Shown: positions 1 through 8,492 of the stretch, piece by piece
Layout of the letters: every line of letters begins with the position of its first letter
How positions within the stretch are numbered: position 1 is the stretch's first letter
Source: Streptococcus sinensis
GTDB lineage: Bacteria > Bacillota > Bacilli > Lactobacillales > Streptococcaceae
Length of the DNA: 64,000 bases
Assembly (NCBI RefSeq): GCF_000767835.1
Contig: NZ_JPEN01000062.1
Location: forward strand, 1-64,000
Direction: 5' to 3'
Translations under genes and position numbers: made by a program
The notes under the pieces: model-generated
What the model saw: the letters and a program-made list of their open reading frames with translations, nothing else
Databases searched by the model: none
Told to the model about the DNA's origin: nothing

Positions 1-33
1 ATATCTGTAAAAAATAATTGATATTTTAAAAAA

Positions 34-168
34 TTATTCTTGACTTTTTACATAGAATGCCTTCTTTTTATTAAAAGCTATGCCGCTGCCAATCAAAACA
101 GCTTCTTCCTGATGCTCATTCTTAGCTAAGGCAACATTGTTATTCATAGGAAGTATGATTCGATACAT
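34..168 (-). pseudogene. lacT: LacT/BglG-family antiterminator, truncated to the RNA-binding region
   Basis: The 44-residue product begins MYRIILPMNNNVALAKNEHQ and continues to GSGIAFNKKK. This is the start of the co-antiterminator RNA-binding (CAT) domain of BglG/LicT/LacT proteins, which are normally about 280 residues with two PRD domains. A TAA stop follows AFYVKSQE. Comparison with family members suggests that about a dozen codons are missing between the KKK and AFYVKSQE segments, and no PRD coding is visible in the 33 bases left in the window. A strong ribosome site (AAGGAGG) precedes the ATG. The gene follows lacABCD, where intact lacT, lacF, lacE and lacG lie in S. gordonii. The N-terminal identity is clear. 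Calling it a pseudogene is an inference, because the window ends here. Confidence 0.62.
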
Positions 169-203
169 AGCTTCCTCCTTATCATTTTATTGAGCTTTCG
201 TGA

Positions 204-271
204 AATAAAAATGACCGCAAATAAACGGAAAACAACAAGAATACTTGACTTTCCCAATTCATTTGCGGTCA
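204..271 (-). terminator. Intrinsic terminator in the lacT leader (attenuator)
   Basis: An 11-bp perfect stem (TGACCGCAAAT with ATTTGCGGTCA) is followed on the minus strand by ATTTTTATTT. Its 5' arm overlaps the end of the RAT-like element, so the two structures should be mutually exclusive, as expected for LicT/LacT-type control. Confidence 0.8.
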
Positions 272-300
272 CGCCTAATCCAACTTAGTAACGCTCACCC
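267..300 (-). promoter_or_regulatory. RAT-like antiterminator RNA target
   Basis: The minus strand carries the conserved RAT features in order: GG...GTTACT, a short CTAA/TTAG inner stem, AGGC and a closing ACC. The last bases are shared with the 5' arm of the downstream terminator. Binding of a BglG-family protein here would stabilise the RAT and allow read-through. This is a motif match by eye; no fold was computed. Confidence 0.65.
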
Positions 301-318
301 TATTCAACTTATGGTTTA

Positions 319-347
319 ATTATAACATATCAAAACAACAATGTAAA
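319..347 (-). promoter_or_regulatory. Promoter of the lacT leader, with an overlapping cre-like site
   Basis: The -35 TTTACA (342-347) and -10 TATAAT (319-324) are separated by 17 bp, and the -10 is extended by TG-T. A cre-like stretch (tgtaaacccttact, about 12 of 14 consensus positions) covers the -35 at 342-355. This would make the downstream lactose PTS genes subject to CcpA as well as to antitermination. Confidence 0.65.
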
Positions 348-398
348 CCCTTACTTTTGGTTTTTTTAAACATTTTTCATTTATTTTTGATGATTTCA

Positions 399-457
399 AA
401 CTAAAACCAATCATTGGCCAATCTTACAGATCAAATACCAATGATTGACTTTAGTTC
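399..457 (-). terminator. Long hairpin after lacD
   Basis: Inverted repeats of about 18 bases (399-417 and 438-457, with mismatches) lie 40 bases past the lacD stop. The following T tract is weak, so this may act as a partial terminator or an mRNA 3'-end stabiliser for lacABCD. Confidence 0.5.
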
Positions 458-497
458 AAGAAAGCTTTAGACGAACGTATTGAACTAAAATACTGCT

Positions 498-1478
498 TTA
501 AACTCTCTCTTTCCAAGAGGTAGCTGTTTTTTGAAGAACCTTGTTGAGCTCATCAATATTTTCAAATCCAGTTGTACGGAGCCACTTACGAGCTGCCTCT
601 TCGCCTTGCTCAATGTAGTCTTTGACACTGCCAGCCCAAGTCGCACGTCCGCAGAGAACGCCGTTGAAGTTTGCACCTGACTCATGAGCGAAGATAAGTG
701 TTTCTTGGAAGAGTTTCGCTGATACACCCGCACTCAAGTAGATGTATGGCAGGTTAGTTGCTTCATCTTGTTCCTTGAAGAAGGCAGCTGCTTGTTCGCG
801 TGTATGAACGATTTCACCATCACCAAAACCTTCAACGTATTTAACGTTGACTGGAACTTCCACTTTCAAGACATCAATATTGAAACGTGGATCTGAGAAG
901 ACTTTCATAGCTCCGATAACCTTGTGAGGTTTCACTTTCGCGTACTCAGCGCTGGAAGCATCCGCAATCTTTTCATCGTAAGCCAAGATTTCAAGGAAGA
1001 AAGGAATATCTTCTGCCACACACTCAGAACCCACACGCTCGATATAAGCTTGCTTTTGTTGGTTGAGCTCGTCAGAGCTATCCACATCATAGTAAAGGAG
1101 GAATTTCACCGCATCCGCACCTTGTTCTTTGATGCGTTTTGCAGACCAAACATCTAGACAGTCTGGCAGGCGCTTAGTGCTAGAAGTATCGTAACCTGTT
1201 TTTTCATAGGCCAATAGTAAGCCAGCATTCTTGTCCAAAGCCTTCGTAGCAGGCAGGCCATACTCAGGATCTAGGAGCATAGATGAAGCATAAGGAGTCA
1301 GCTCTTCTGCTACCAGAACTTTCAGCTCTTCCATCTGTTCTACTGTTGGTTCTGCTTCTTGGTATTGAGCCATGAGGCGTTTCAAAGCACCGCGTTGGTC
1401 AAAAGCCAAGGCAGAGATAATGCCATTCTCGTCAGAAAGTTTTTCCATATACTTGCATTTTTGTTCTGTTAATACCAT
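498..1478 (-). CDS. lacD: Tagatose 1,6-bisphosphate aldolase
   Basis: The 326-residue protein matches class I LacD aldolases in length and sequence (N-terminal [15 protein letters not shown]). It cleaves tagatose 1,6-bisphosphate to glyceraldehyde 3-phosphate and dihydroxyacetone phosphate, the last step of the tagatose-6-phosphate pathway for lactose and galactose. It is the last of four genes read lacA-lacB-lacC-lacD and starts one base after the lacC stop, so the two are probably translationally coupled. Some streptococcal LacD paralogues have taken on regulatory roles, as LacD.1 does in S. pyogenes. Nothing here suggests that, since the operon is complete and the gene is intact. Confidence 0.95.
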   Translation of the reverse strand: MVLTEQKCKYMEKLSDENGIISALAFDQRGALKRLMAQYQEAEPTVEQMEELKVLVAEELTPYASSMLLDPEYGLPATKALDKNAGLLLAYEKTGYDTSSTKRLPDCLDVWSAKRIKEQGADAVKFLLYYDVDSSDELNQQKQAYIERVGSECVAEDIPFFLEILAYDEKIADASSAEYAKVKPHKVIGAMKVFSDPRFNIDVLKVEVPVNVKYVEGFGDGEIVHTREQAAAFFKEQDEATNLPYIYLSAGVSAKLFQETLIFAHESGANFNGVLCGRATWAGSVKDYIEQGEEAARKWLRTTGFENIDELNKVLQKTATSWKERV

Positions 1479-1479
1479 A

Positions 1480-2409
1480 TTATACCGTCCTTACATGTAG
1501 TTGTTTGTATAGTTCGTCATAGTTAGCCATATTGACATGACCGGTCATTTTTTCTTGGGCATTGAGCATGCCCAGCACATTTGCCTTTTTGAGCAGAGAG
1601 ACAGCATCTTCTTGATGGCTCAAGGCTGAAGAAATACCTGCAACAGTTGAGTCACCAGAGCCAACTGGATTAACCACTTGGATTTTAGGAATATCTACTT
1701 TATAGAAAGTATCCCAGTGTTTTGCAAAAGCGCCATCTGCACCGAGTGATACGATGATCCACTCGATTCCTTCAAATAGCGGTTCTGAAAGGACAGCTTT
1801 TAACTCATCCAAATCTTTGGAAACTTCGCGGCCCAATAACTGAGAAAGTTCCTCGTTATTTGGTTTGATGGCAGTTGGTTTGACATCTGATTTAAGTACA
1901 GCTTCCAGAGCTGCTCCATAGCAATCCAGCACCACCTTATTGCCAGCTTGATTAGCCATTTCAATCAGCTGGATATAGTATTCTGTCGGCAGGCCCGTTG
2001 GCAAACTGCCCGAGATACTGACAACATCTGCCTCAGCCATCAAAGACCGGAAGTGTTCTTGGAAATCCCTCGCCTCAACTGCTGTAATAGTCGGACCGGC
2101 TTCCAGGATTTCTGTTTGCTTACCTTCGTGTAAGATAGCAATGCAGTTTCTCGTCGCTCCTGAAATATTGTAAAAGGAAGATTGAACATTTGGATGAAGA
2201 TTTTGTAATAAAAACTCTCCATTAGTTCCGCCGATAAGCCCCGTCGCAGCGACATCGTCTCCAATTTCTGCCAAAACTCTGGTCACATTGAGGCCCTTGC
2301 CGCCTGCTGTCTTACTGACTTCTGCAACACGATTAACAGTATCAATTTTCAATTCTTCTAAAGGATAGGAAATATCGATAGAAGGATTCATGGTCACTGT
2401 AAGAATCAT
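1480..2409 (-). CDS. lacC: Tagatose-6-phosphate kinase
   Basis: The 309-residue protein belongs to the PfkB/LacC sugar kinase family. It starts [16 protein letters not shown], has the [11 protein letters not shown] signature near residue 37 and the C-terminal [12 protein letters not shown] motif, whose Asp is the catalytic base. It phosphorylates tagatose 6-phosphate to the 1,6-bisphosphate using ATP. It lies between lacB and lacD with short gaps (12 bp and 1 bp). A 1-phosphofructokinase role is possible for this family, but the lac context decides the call. Confidence 0.95.
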   Translation of the reverse strand: MILTVTMNPSIDISYPLEELKIDTVNRVAEVSKTAGGKGLNVTRVLAEIGDDVAATGLIGGTNGEFLLQNLHPNVQSSFYNISGATRNCIAILHEGKQTEILEAGPTITAVEARDFQEHFRSLMAEADVVSISGSLPTGLPTEYYIQLIEMANQAGNKVVLDCYGAALEAVLKSDVKPTAIKPNNEELSQLLGREVSKDLDELKAVLSEPLFEGIEWIIVSLGADGAFAKHWDTFYKVDIPKIQVVNPVGSGDSTVAGISSALSHQEDAVSLLKKANVLGMLNAQEKMTGHVNMANYDELYKQLHVRTV

Positions 2410-2421
2410 CTGGCTACCTCA

Positions 2422-2937
2422 CTAGTCGTGGTACTCTCCACGATCCCATTTTTCAAGAAATTCTGTAAAGAAGTTGGCATCTGCTTGATGAGCATTATGA
2501 CTTTCAACATGCTCAATCTTGGCAATCAACTTCTTGTTTTCTTCGGTTGGTTTGTACTCCGCATGAATGAAAGCTTCTATGATGTCACACATAAGGAGCT
2601 CACCTGTGATTTTTCCGCCAAAGCCGATGACATTGGCGTTGAGCTCTTCCTTAGCATAGAGAGCTGAAGTCATGTCGCGCACCAGAGCTGAGCGGATACC
2701 AGACACCTTATTAACCGCATTGTTAATCCCGACACCAGTACCGCAAATACAGATTCCCAGATCCGCCTTGCCACTCGCCACAGCTTCTCCTACCTTTTTT
2801 CCGTAGATAGGGTAGTGGGTACGCACATGGTCATATGTTCCGTAGTCCTGTACTTCATAGCCTTTTGACTTCAAGAAATCTACGACCGCCATTTTTTCAT
2901 TGGTAACGATATGGTCACATCCAATTGCAATTTTCAT
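2422..2937 (-). CDS. lacB: Galactose-6-phosphate isomerase subunit LacB
   Basis: The 171-residue RpiB/LacA/LacB-family protein begins [20 protein letters not shown] and carries the [17 protein letters not shown] active-site stretch. With LacA it forms the heteromeric isomerase converting galactose 6-phosphate to tagatose 6-phosphate. The ATG at 2937 was chosen over longer upstream extensions because it is preceded by GGAGAAATCAA and matches the family N terminus; the extension overlaps lacA in another frame. It is in the lacABCD operon, 16 bp after lacA. Confidence 0.95.
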   Translation of the reverse strand: MKIAIGCDHIVTNEKMAVVDFLKSKGYEVQDYGTYDHVRTHYPIYGKKVGEAVASGKADLGICICGTGVGINNAVNKVSGIRSALVRDMTSALYAKEELNANVIGFGGKITGELLMCDIIEAFIHAEYKPTEENKKLIAKIEHVESHNAHQADANFFTEFLEKWDRGEYHD

Positions 2938-2953
2938 TTGATTTCTCCTTTTC

Positions 2954-3379
2954 TTAGCACATCTTGTTGAGCATGTCAACTCGGATTTGGTGGCGGCCGC
3001 CATCGTATTTCCCATTGACAAAGCCTTTGGCAATATTCTTAGCTAGACCTTCACCAACGATTTCAGCTCCCATCGTAATCATGCGAGAGTTGTTATGGCC
3101 GCGAGTCATGTAGGCAGAGCGTTCATCTGAAACTTCAGCCGCTACCATACCTTTGATTTTGGTCGCTACCATGAATGGACCAGCCCCATAAGCGTCAATC
3201 ACAATACCAAGATTTTCCTCTTGCTTATTCACCTCAGCCGCAACTGCAAGGGTTACATCAATAAAATCCTGACCTTCTTTCGTCACATCGATCACTTCAA
3301 AGTTTTCTCCGACGATAAAATCCTTGACTACATCTTTCAGCTTGCTTCCAGCAGCATCTGCTCCAATAATAATTGCCAT
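2954..3379 (-). CDS. lacA: Galactose-6-phosphate isomerase subunit LacA
   Basis: The 141-residue protein starts [20 protein letters not shown] and is the LacA partner of LacB. It is the first structural gene of the tagatose pathway operon. The ATG at 3379 has AAGGAG eight bases upstream. A longer in-frame extension is only leader sequence lying between the strong promoter and the ribosome site. The [13 protein letters not shown] segment corresponds to the sugar-phosphate loop seen in LacB. Confidence 0.95.
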   Translation of the reverse strand: MAIIIGADAAGSKLKDVVKDFIVGENFEVIDVTKEGQDFIDVTLAVAAEVNKQEENLGIVIDAYGAGPFMVATKIKGMVAAEVSDERSAYMTRGHNNSRMITMGAEIVGEGLAKNIAKGFVNGKYDGGRHQIRVDMLNKMC

Positions 3380-3450
3380 GAGCATTCTCCTTTTGGTTAT
3401 TTTTAACAGATTCATGTTTATCTAAATCACTATCTGTTTTCCATAATCAT

Positions 3451-3479
3451 AATATACTCCTTTCTAAGTTTATTGTCAA
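3451..3479 (-). promoter_or_regulatory. lacABCD promoter with LacR operator-like repeats
   Basis: The -35 TTGACA (3474-3479) and -10 TATATT (3451-3456) have an ideal 17-bp spacer. TGTTTA/TAAACA elements, the half-site type used by DeoR-family LacR repressors, flank it: the minus strand has them near 3495 and 3530 upstream and near 3415 downstream. Such spacing would allow repression by looping; operator function is inferred. Confidence 0.75.
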
Positions 3480-3529
3480 CATCTTTTTGTTTATTTTAAT
3501 CAAAAAAATAAATAATGTTATAGATAAAC

Positions 3530-3550
3530 AAAAAAGCTCTTATCCAGAGC
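3530..3550 (-). terminator. lacR terminator
   Basis: The minus-strand hairpin GCTCT-GGATAA-AGAGC is followed by TTTTTTGTTT, 15 bases past the lacR stop. The A/T flanks on both sides could let it act in both directions. Confidence 0.7.
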
Positions 3551-3565
3551 ATTTTTGTCTATTAC

Positions 3566-4321
3566 TTATGAGATAACTTTAGTATGCACTTCTAATTCCT
3601 CATGAACTGTATCGGAAGTTTGATCAATGATAACTGCTGTAATTTCAGATAGAGGACAGATGGAAGTGAAATCTTCCTTATCAATCTTAGAAGAATCAAT
3701 CAACAGATATGTCTCCGTCGAGCGTTCTAAGGCCAGCTTTTGGGTGTAGGCCTCTTCAAAGGAAGAGGTCATGATTTGTCCACCTTTAATGCCATTACAG
3801 CTGAAGAACATCTTAGTAAAATACATGCGCTCCATGATAGCGTTGGTCATCTCTCCTACAAAGGCTTGACTAGTCTCCCGCATTTCCCCTCCAAGAAGAA
3901 AAACTTTAAAGGTATCTGACTTTTTCTTGAGCAGGTCATTAAAGATAGGCAGGCAGTTGGTAATCACGCGTAGATTTTGATTGCTTATTTGCTCGGACAG
4001 CACTTCTACAGAAGTCCCTGGACCAAGGAAAATGGTGTCCCCATCCTCAATCAGCTGCACAGCCTTTTTAGCAACGGCTCGCTTAGCTTCAATATTCTTG
4101 AAGAGTTTCTCTTCGTGAGGAATTTCGTGATATTGTTGGGCTTTATTACTTTTCGCTCCACCAAAAATACGAGTCAATTTCCCTTGATTTTCTAGCTCTG
4201 TCAAATCACGTCGAACAGTCATGTCAGAGACTTTCAGGCTTTCCACAATTTGAGCAACGGTAATCGTTCCAAGTCTATCTACCAGCTTAACCAATTCGTC
4301 TAATCGTTCAATCTTATTCAT
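3566..4321 (-). CDS. lacR: Lactose phosphotransferase system repressor LacR (DeoR family)
   Basis: This is a 251-residue DeoR-family repressor. The N-terminal winged helix-turn-helix includes VAQIVESLKVSDMTVRRDL (about residues 19-37), and the C-terminal sugar-phosphate sensing domain has GPGTSVEVL and the IDSSKIDK segment. It should release the lac operon when tagatose 6-phosphate is present. The ATG at 4321 is preceded by GAGGAG; a 20-residue extension upstream is basic and not family-like. It is transcribed in the same direction as lacA, with its own terminator between them. A TTTGTTT-5-AAACAAA inverted repeat just upstream (about 4385-4403) suggests autoregulation. Confidence 0.93.
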   Translation of the reverse strand: MNKIERLDELVKLVDRLGTITVAQIVESLKVSDMTVRRDLTELENQGKLTRIFGGAKSNKAQQYHEIPHEEKLFKNIEAKRAVAKKAVQLIEDGDTIFLGPGTSVEVLSEQISNQNLRVITNCLPIFNDLLKKKSDTFKVFLLGGEMRETSQAFVGEMTNAIMERMYFTKMFFSCNGIKGGQIMTSSFEEAYTQKLALERSTETYLLIDSSKIDKEDFTSICPLSEITAVIIDQTSDTVHEELEVHTKVIS

Positions 4322-4384
4322 TTTCGACTCCTCATCTCCCGTTTTCTTCATTATAACTCTTTTCTTTTTCATTTTCCACACTTT

Positions 4385-4403
4385 TTGTTTGTTTTAAACA
4401 AAA
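4385..4403. promoter_or_regulatory. Inverted repeat upstream of lacR, candidate LacR operator
   Basis: TTTGTTT and AAACAAA arms are separated by five bases, about 65 bases upstream of the lacR ATG. It resembles the TGTTT-type half-sites around the lacA promoter. Operator function is an inference. Confidence 0.45.
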
Positions 4404-4420
4404 AACTTTGGATTTCACAT

Positions 4421-4442
4421 AAAAAACGAGCAAGCATGCTCG
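4421..4442 (-). terminator. Terminator after the 4481-4846 membrane protein gene
   Basis: The minus-strand hairpin CGAGCA-TGCT-TGCTCG is followed by TTTTTTATG. It separates the metalloprotease/membrane protein pair from lacR. Confidence 0.75.
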
Positions 4443-4480
4443 CTCTTCTTGCTCTGGTAGCTAATAAACTGATGCCTACT

Positions 4481-4846
4481 TTAGATAAAACTACTTAAAA
4501 TCCCCTGATTCTGCACCACTAGGTAGATACCTAGTAAAATGAGCAAAACAAAGAGAAGCAACTTAATCAGTCCTTTGACAAAGCGGATTGCCACAAGAAT
4601 CATCATCGAACCGACCAACCATATAAAGGCTGAAGTGTTAAAGAAGTCTTGAACAGCTTGACTGCTTTCGCCGAAAAATGCCTGAAGCGGCACTGGAATA
4701 TGATTTTGCCAAACATCGGTCAGACCGATTTGACTGGCAATCTCCGTCCCGCTTGTCCAAAGCCAGGCAAAAACTCCTGAATTAAAGATAAAAAGGAAGA
4801 CTTGCTCCGGAAAGCGTCTAATAAAATAGAAAATAGTTTTTAACAT
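4481..4846 (-). CDS. Small membrane protein of unknown function
   Basis: The 121-residue protein has a hydrophobic N-terminal segment (about 15-35), a soluble middle part containing HIPVPLQAFFGESSQAVQDF, and two strongly hydrophobic helices (about 70-112). I do not recognise a family. It starts four bases after the stop of the matrixin-type protease gene, so the two are almost certainly co-transcribed and may act together at the membrane. A terminator follows. It could help insert, regulate or be a substrate of the protease, but nothing in the sequence shows which. Confidence 0.75.
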   Translation of the reverse strand: MLKTIFYFIRRFPEQVFLFIFNSGVFAWLWTSGTEIASQIGLTDVWQNHIPVPLQAFFGESSQAVQDFFNTSAFIWLVGSMMILVAIRFVKGLIKLLLFVLLILLGIYLVVQNQGILSSFI

Positions 4847-4850
4847 GATA

Positions 4851-5567
4851 CTATGATTGATACAGTTCTCTTACAGCTTGAACATCTACTGGCTGGATAC
4901 TGTAAAAAGAACCAGCCGAATGCATCACAGAATCCTCCTCGTTATGATCTAATCCGATAGCATGACCCAATTCGTGCGCTGCTGTATTTACGATGCGTTC
5001 GTGTGAATAGCCGTAGCGGTCATTGAGTAAGTAGTAAGCATTCAAACGGACGGTAACCTTTGTAAAGCGCTGAGTGAGTAGATTAGTCTGAGACTCTGCT
5101 TCACCAGCTGCTGGCACATTCCCATCGTTCATCTCCGTTGCAATAATATCTGCCGAATTCTTATCTTCAGTGAGGGTAAAGGTAAAGGCCCCTGTCTGAT
5201 TCCAAGAATCAATAGCTTCTAGATAAGCAGACCGAAAGGTTTCGTTTTGTGTATCAATGTAAATGCTGGCGCTCGCCTGCTCCCAACGACTGCCTGTAGC
5301 GATATGCTCATCTGTCATTTGGTCGGTTTGCTGACTGTAGCTGTCAAATCCTATTGTGAACCCTTGACCATTGAAAAGTTGGTTCACTCGCACTACCGCA
5401 GCCTGAACTGCTTGGGACAAACCAGCTGGCCCACTATCTGTCAAAGTCGTAAAATAAAAGACACCAACGATTACTACGAAACTAAGAACTGCGGACCAAA
5501 TCAAGCCCCAGACCAGCCGCCAAATAAAACGAAATAAGAAACAAATACAATTAAAAATAAATCTCAT
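4851..5567 (-). CDS. Membrane-anchored matrixin-type (M10) zinc metalloprotease
   Basis: The 238-residue protein has one long N-terminal hydrophobic segment (about residues 8-42), so the catalytic domain should lie outside the cell. It carries the full metzincin zinc site HELGHAIGLDH (His198, Glu199, His202, His208) and a Met-turn SVMHS (Met215), as in matrixins. The start at 5567 was chosen because GGAGG lies just upstream, and the alternative ATG overlaps that ribosome site. The preceding domain (SIYIDTQNETFRSAYLEAID) resembles the N-terminal half of the matrixin fold. Neighbours are endA upstream and a small membrane protein downstream. The substrate is unknown. Confidence 0.85.
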   Translation of the reverse strand: MRFIFNCICFLFRFIWRLVWGLIWSAVLSFVVIVGVFYFTTLTDSGPAGLSQAVQAAVVRVNQLFNGQGFTIGFDSYSQQTDQMTDEHIATGSRWEQASASIYIDTQNETFRSAYLEAIDSWNQTGAFTFTLTEDKNSADIIATEMNDGNVPAAGEAESQTNLLTQRFTKVTVRLNAYYLLNDRYGYSHERIVNTAAHELGHAIGLDHNEEDSVMHSAGSFYSIQPVDVQAVRELYQS

Positions 5568-5708
5568 AGCAACCTCCACTTCTCGGATTGTAAGAGAAGA
5601 TAGATTCTATCAATACTGTCTTAAACAAAACTAAAAAGCTCTCCTTCTATAACTATAAAAGAAAATGACTACAAATCTGCAACCATTCCTTTTCATTCTA
5701 ATTAAATA

Positions 5709-6566
5709 TTAAGAACCTGTAGTCAGACTGACCCGACCGCTGCTATAGTCTAGCTGAATCCCTTTTTGCACATTGGGAACGAAGACATTGAACTCCAAAC
5801 TTCCATCACTGGACTTGGCTTCTAAATGCGAGCCGACTGGCACAAGATCATTTCCCGAAGCATAAATCAAAGTGACACGATAACGCACCCGCTTATTCTG
5901 ATCCAAGGCGCGACGAATCTGACTTTCATAGTAATTCTGTCCCGTCGAGCTGTCTTTATTGGCCTGATTGGCCCAGGCTGTTTGGACTGCGATATTGGCT
6001 GGATTGCTAGTGGAAGCATCAAAGCCCTTTAAACCACCGACCAAAGAGTAAGCCAAGAGATGCCCTCGATCCACCGCATGATGATAGTCACCTGATAGAT
6101 GTTTGACTTGGTGCCAACCAGCAGGAACCCAAGAAGTAGAGCCATTTCCCGTTTCTTCCCGTGATTTATACTGGCGTGTTGATTTGGTAAGCAAGGCATT
6201 GGCTACTGTGGGAACAGTCTGCCCCTGAACAATCTTCGTTTTATTATCCGCATAAGGCAAACTAGAAACTTTGGCATTCAAGTTTGTTTGATTTCCATTG
6301 ATGACGAAAGCCCCTGCCCCATTCCACTCGATTTTTCCTCCAAGTTGAGAGCGCACTGAGTCTGTAAGAACACTTTCTGACAGAGCTTGGTCAGGTGTGC
6401 TAGTCTCCTTATTTTGGCTGACAACTGCAGGTGTGTTTAGCGCTGGTGTTTGATTGCCATTTCCAAAAAAGTAGGCTCCCAGCGACAAGCTAAGTGCAAC
6501 CAGAAGCCCTGCCACAGTCTGCACAGATTTATTACTTTTTTTTAGGATTTTCTTTCTTTTTGGCAT
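5709..6566 (-). CDS. endA: DNA-entry nuclease EndA
   Basis: The 285-residue protein is a DNA/RNA non-specific endonuclease of the beta-beta-alpha metal family. It has an N-terminal signal anchor (about 17-34), a linker, and the catalytic DRGH motif at residues 166-169. The expected metal-ligand Asn lies in the [15 protein letters not shown] stretch. In pneumococcus EndA cuts incoming DNA to single strands during transformation and also degrades neutrophil DNA traps. It follows epuA and murA, the same order as in pneumococcus. A hairpin between epuA and endA may reduce read-through. About 140 bases separate it from the next gene. Confidence 0.93.
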   Translation of the reverse strand: MPKRKKILKKSNKSVQTVAGLLVALSLSLGAYFFGNGNQTPALNTPAVVSQNKETSTPDQALSESVLTDSVRSQLGGKIEWNGAGAFVINGNQTNLNAKVSSLPYADNKTKIVQGQTVPTVANALLTKSTRQYKSREETGNGSTSWVPAGWHQVKHLSGDYHHAVDRGHLLAYSLVGGLKGFDASTSNPANIAVQTAWANQANKDSSTGQNYYESQIRRALDQNKRVRYRVTLIYASGNDLVPVGSHLEAKSSDGSLEFNVFVPNVQKGIQLDYSSGRVSLTTGS

Positions 6567-6579
6567 AATTCCTTATCCA

Positions 6580-6612
6580 TTTAAAAGGACTGTGCTAGGA
6601 TAATGCACAGTC
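6580..6612 (-). terminator. Hairpin between epuA and endA
   Basis: The minus strand has an 8-bp stem GACTGTGC/GCACAGTC followed by CTTTTAAAT. The T tract is short, so this is probably a leaky terminator or processing site ahead of the endA ribosome site (AAGGA). Confidence 0.5.
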
Positions 6613-6639
6613 GGGATGCTATGTCATACTCTTGGAAAA

Positions 6640-6831
6640 TCACTGACCCGTAAATTTGGAAATAATGGTATCCCAAGTCTTTGGCGATAAAATAGACCAA
6701 GGATTGTCTCCATTTCCAATCACACCATAACCGATGACCAGACCAAGACAAAAAATGATAAAAGCAAGTAGCAGAACCAAGGCAACAATTCCGAGCTGTT
6801 TACCTAAATATTTTAAATTTTCACTCATCAT
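6640..6831 (-). CDS. epuA: EpuA-family small membrane protein
   Basis: The 63-residue protein has one transmembrane segment (about 13-37), followed by [18 protein letters not shown]. It corresponds to EpuA, the gene between murA and endA in pneumococcus. The Pfam family is labelled as an RNA polymerase beta-subunit-like domain, but its function is not known. The gene overlaps the murA stop (GATGATGAGTGA), which points to translational coupling. Either of the two adjacent ATG codons could be used. Confidence 0.85.
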   Translation of the reverse strand: MMSENLKYLGKQLGIVALVLLLAFIIFCLGLVIGYGVIGNGDNPWSILSPKTWDTIISKFTGQ

Positions 6832-8101
6832 CTTCTTCCTTTACACGTTTGATATTTGCACCAAGAGCTGCCAGCTTTTCGTGAAATTTATAGTAACCGC
6901 GGTCCAAATGGACTAGCTTGCTAACTTTTGTTTCTCCATCAGCAATCAAGCCCATCAAAATCAAGGTTGCACTGGCCCGAAGGTCTGTTGACATCACTTC
7001 AGCTCCTTGTAAGCTTTCACCGCCCCAGATACGGGCTGTGTCCCGCATAATGTCGGAGTGAAGCCCCATTCGCCGCATCTCTTCTAAGTGCTGGAAACGA
7101 TTCTCGAAGACCGTTTCAATCATGACGGATTCTCCTTGGGCTATCGCCATCAAGGCAGTAAACTGAGCCTGCATATCCGTCGGGAAACCTGGATAAGGCA
7201 AGGTCTTAACTGAAACAGCTTTTAACTTCGAAACATCCGAGCGGATGCGAATTCCTGCATCTTCTTCAGTCACTTCTACTCCCATTTCCTGCATTTTTGA
7301 TAAAAGCGGACGGTTGTGCTCCCAGATAGCGTCCTCAATCAGCAAATCACCGCCTGTCATGGCAGCACCCACCATAAAGGTCCCAGCTTCAATGCGGTCT
7401 TGGACTACATTATGCTCAGCTCCATGAAGTTTTTCCACACCGATGATTGTTATATTCTCCGTTCCTGCTCCTCTGACTCTAGCGCCCATTTTATTTAACA
7501 AAAGGGCCAAATCGACAATTTCAGGCTCTCGAGCAGCATTTTCGATAACAGTTGTGCCTTTAGCCAACGTCGCAGCCATCATAATATTCTGCGTTGCGCC
7601 AACACTTGGGAAGTCCATATAGATATGCGCTCCCTTTAAGCGGTCTGCTCTGGCCTCAATGTAACCCGCAGACTGTGTAATCTGAGCGCCCATTGCCTCC
7701 AAGCCCTTCAAATGAAGGTCAATCGGACGATTGCCAATCGTACAACCACCCGGTATGGATACTTTAGCATGCCCATTTCGAGCAAGAATCGGCCCCAATA
7801 CAACAATTGAAGCCCGCATTTTGCTGACATATTTATAAGGAGCTTCCTCAGACAAAGGCTGAGTTGCATCCACGACTACAGTGTTTTCGTCTCGGTTAAA
7901 GTTCACCTGCGTATTCAAGCCGCGAACAACATTGTTCATGGTAAAAACATCCGAAAGGACTGGAACATTTTTGAGTGTCGTTTTTCCTTCACTGGCCAAT
8001 ATCGTTGCAGCTAGCAGCGGCAGCACCGCATTTTTAGCTCCCTCAATCTTGACTGTTCCAACCAGACGATTATTTCCACCCTGAATAATAATTTTTTCCA
8101 T
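6821..8101 (-). CDS. murA: UDP-N-acetylglucosamine 1-carboxyvinyltransferase
   Basis: The 426-residue MurA carries out the first committed step of peptidoglycan synthesis, adding enolpyruvate from PEP to UDP-GlcNAc in the cytoplasm. Visible features are Lys23-Asn24 in [10 protein letters not shown] and the catalytic loop Cys120 in [10 protein letters not shown], the residue alkylated by fosfomycin. Streptococci have two MurA enzymes; the copy next to the ATPase operon and epuA-endA is usually called MurA1. An extended -10 (TGG-TATGAT) about 40 bases upstream suggests its own promoter. Confidence 0.95.
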   Translation of the reverse strand: MEKIIIQGGNNRLVGTVKIEGAKNAVLPLLAATILASEGKTTLKNVPVLSDVFTMNNVVRGLNTQVNFNRDENTVVVDATQPLSEEAPYKYVSKMRASIVVLGPILARNGHAKVSIPGGCTIGNRPIDLHLKGLEAMGAQITQSAGYIEARADRLKGAHIYMDFPSVGATQNIMMAATLAKGTTVIENAAREPEIVDLALLLNKMGARVRGAGTENITIIGVEKLHGAEHNVVQDRIEAGTFMVGAAMTGGDLLIEDAIWEHNRPLLSKMQEMGVEVTEEDAGIRIRSDVSKLKAVSVKTLPYPGFPTDMQAQFTALMAIAQGESVMIETVFENRFQHLEEMRRMGLHSDIMRDTARIWGGESLQGAEVMSTDLRASATLILMGLIADGETKVSKLVHLDRGYYKFHEKLAALGANIKRVKEEDDE

Positions 8102-8141
8102 ACTAACTAGCTACTCCAAACATTAAAAATTCATCCCTACT

Positions 8142-8150
8142 ATCATACCA
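8142..8150 (-). promoter_or_regulatory. Extended -10 promoter upstream of murA
   Basis: The minus strand carries TG-G-TATGAT, 40 bases ahead of the murA ATG. No good -35 was seen. Confidence 0.5.
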
Positions 8151-8169
8151 TAAAATCAAAAATCTGACC

Positions 8170-8400
8170 TTACAAAGTACCGTTAAAGATTGCCCGACTC
8201 ATATCATAGATGCCAATAAAAAATAGACTGGCCATGTAGCCCAAGGCAATACTCAACAATAATATCAAAAAACGAATTTTGAGAGCATTATCAGCATTTA
8301 CTTTTAGAAATCTTTCCCAACTTACTACAGTAGACAGAAGATGAAAAGCAAAGAAAATAAAGAGCAGGTGACTGCATAGTCGAAATGTTAATTCTATCAT
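8170..8400 (-). CDS. DUF1146-family small membrane protein
   Basis: The 76-residue protein has two hydrophobic helices (about 5-25 and 46-68). It matches the DUF1146 proteins (YwzB-like) found beside the ATP synthase operon and murA in many Firmicutes; function unknown. The ATG at 8400 was chosen because the longer upstream reading frame runs through the atpC terminator. There is no ribosome site: an extended -10 (TGG-TATAAT, 8408-8416) ends seven bases before the ATG, so the mRNA probably begins at or next to the start codon. Confidence 0.8.
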   Translation of the reverse strand: MIELTFRLCSHLLFIFFAFHLLSTVVSWERFLKVNADNALKIRFLILLLSIALGYMASLFFIGIYDMSRAIFNGTL

Positions 8401-8407
8401 AGTTTTT

Positions 8408-8416
8408 ATTATACCA
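8408..8416 (-). promoter_or_regulatory. Extended -10 promoter for a probably leaderless DUF1146 transcript
   Basis: TG-G-TATAAT lies with only AAAAACT between the -10 and the ATG at 8400. The usual start site, about seven bases after the -10, falls on the start codon. Confidence 0.65.
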
Positions 8417-8456
8417 TAAGACCAGGCATTCCTAGCGGAAAGAAACGTAAGCCAAC

Positions 8457-8488
8457 AAAAAAAGAATGGCATTTCCATTCTTTTTTTG
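8457..8488 (-). terminator. ATPase operon terminator
   Basis: The minus strand has stem AGAATGG/CCATTCT with a short loop and TTTTTTT, directly after the atpC stop. A-rich sequence on the other side extends the stem. Confidence 0.85.
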
Positions 8489-8492
8489 CTTA

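Noticed and set aside
1460-1500. TATAAT directly before the lacD ATG as another leaderless promoter
   Set aside because: The hexamer is formed by the last codons of lacC and its stop, and an AAGGA site precedes it. lacD follows by one base in a four-gene operon, so this is more likely chance.
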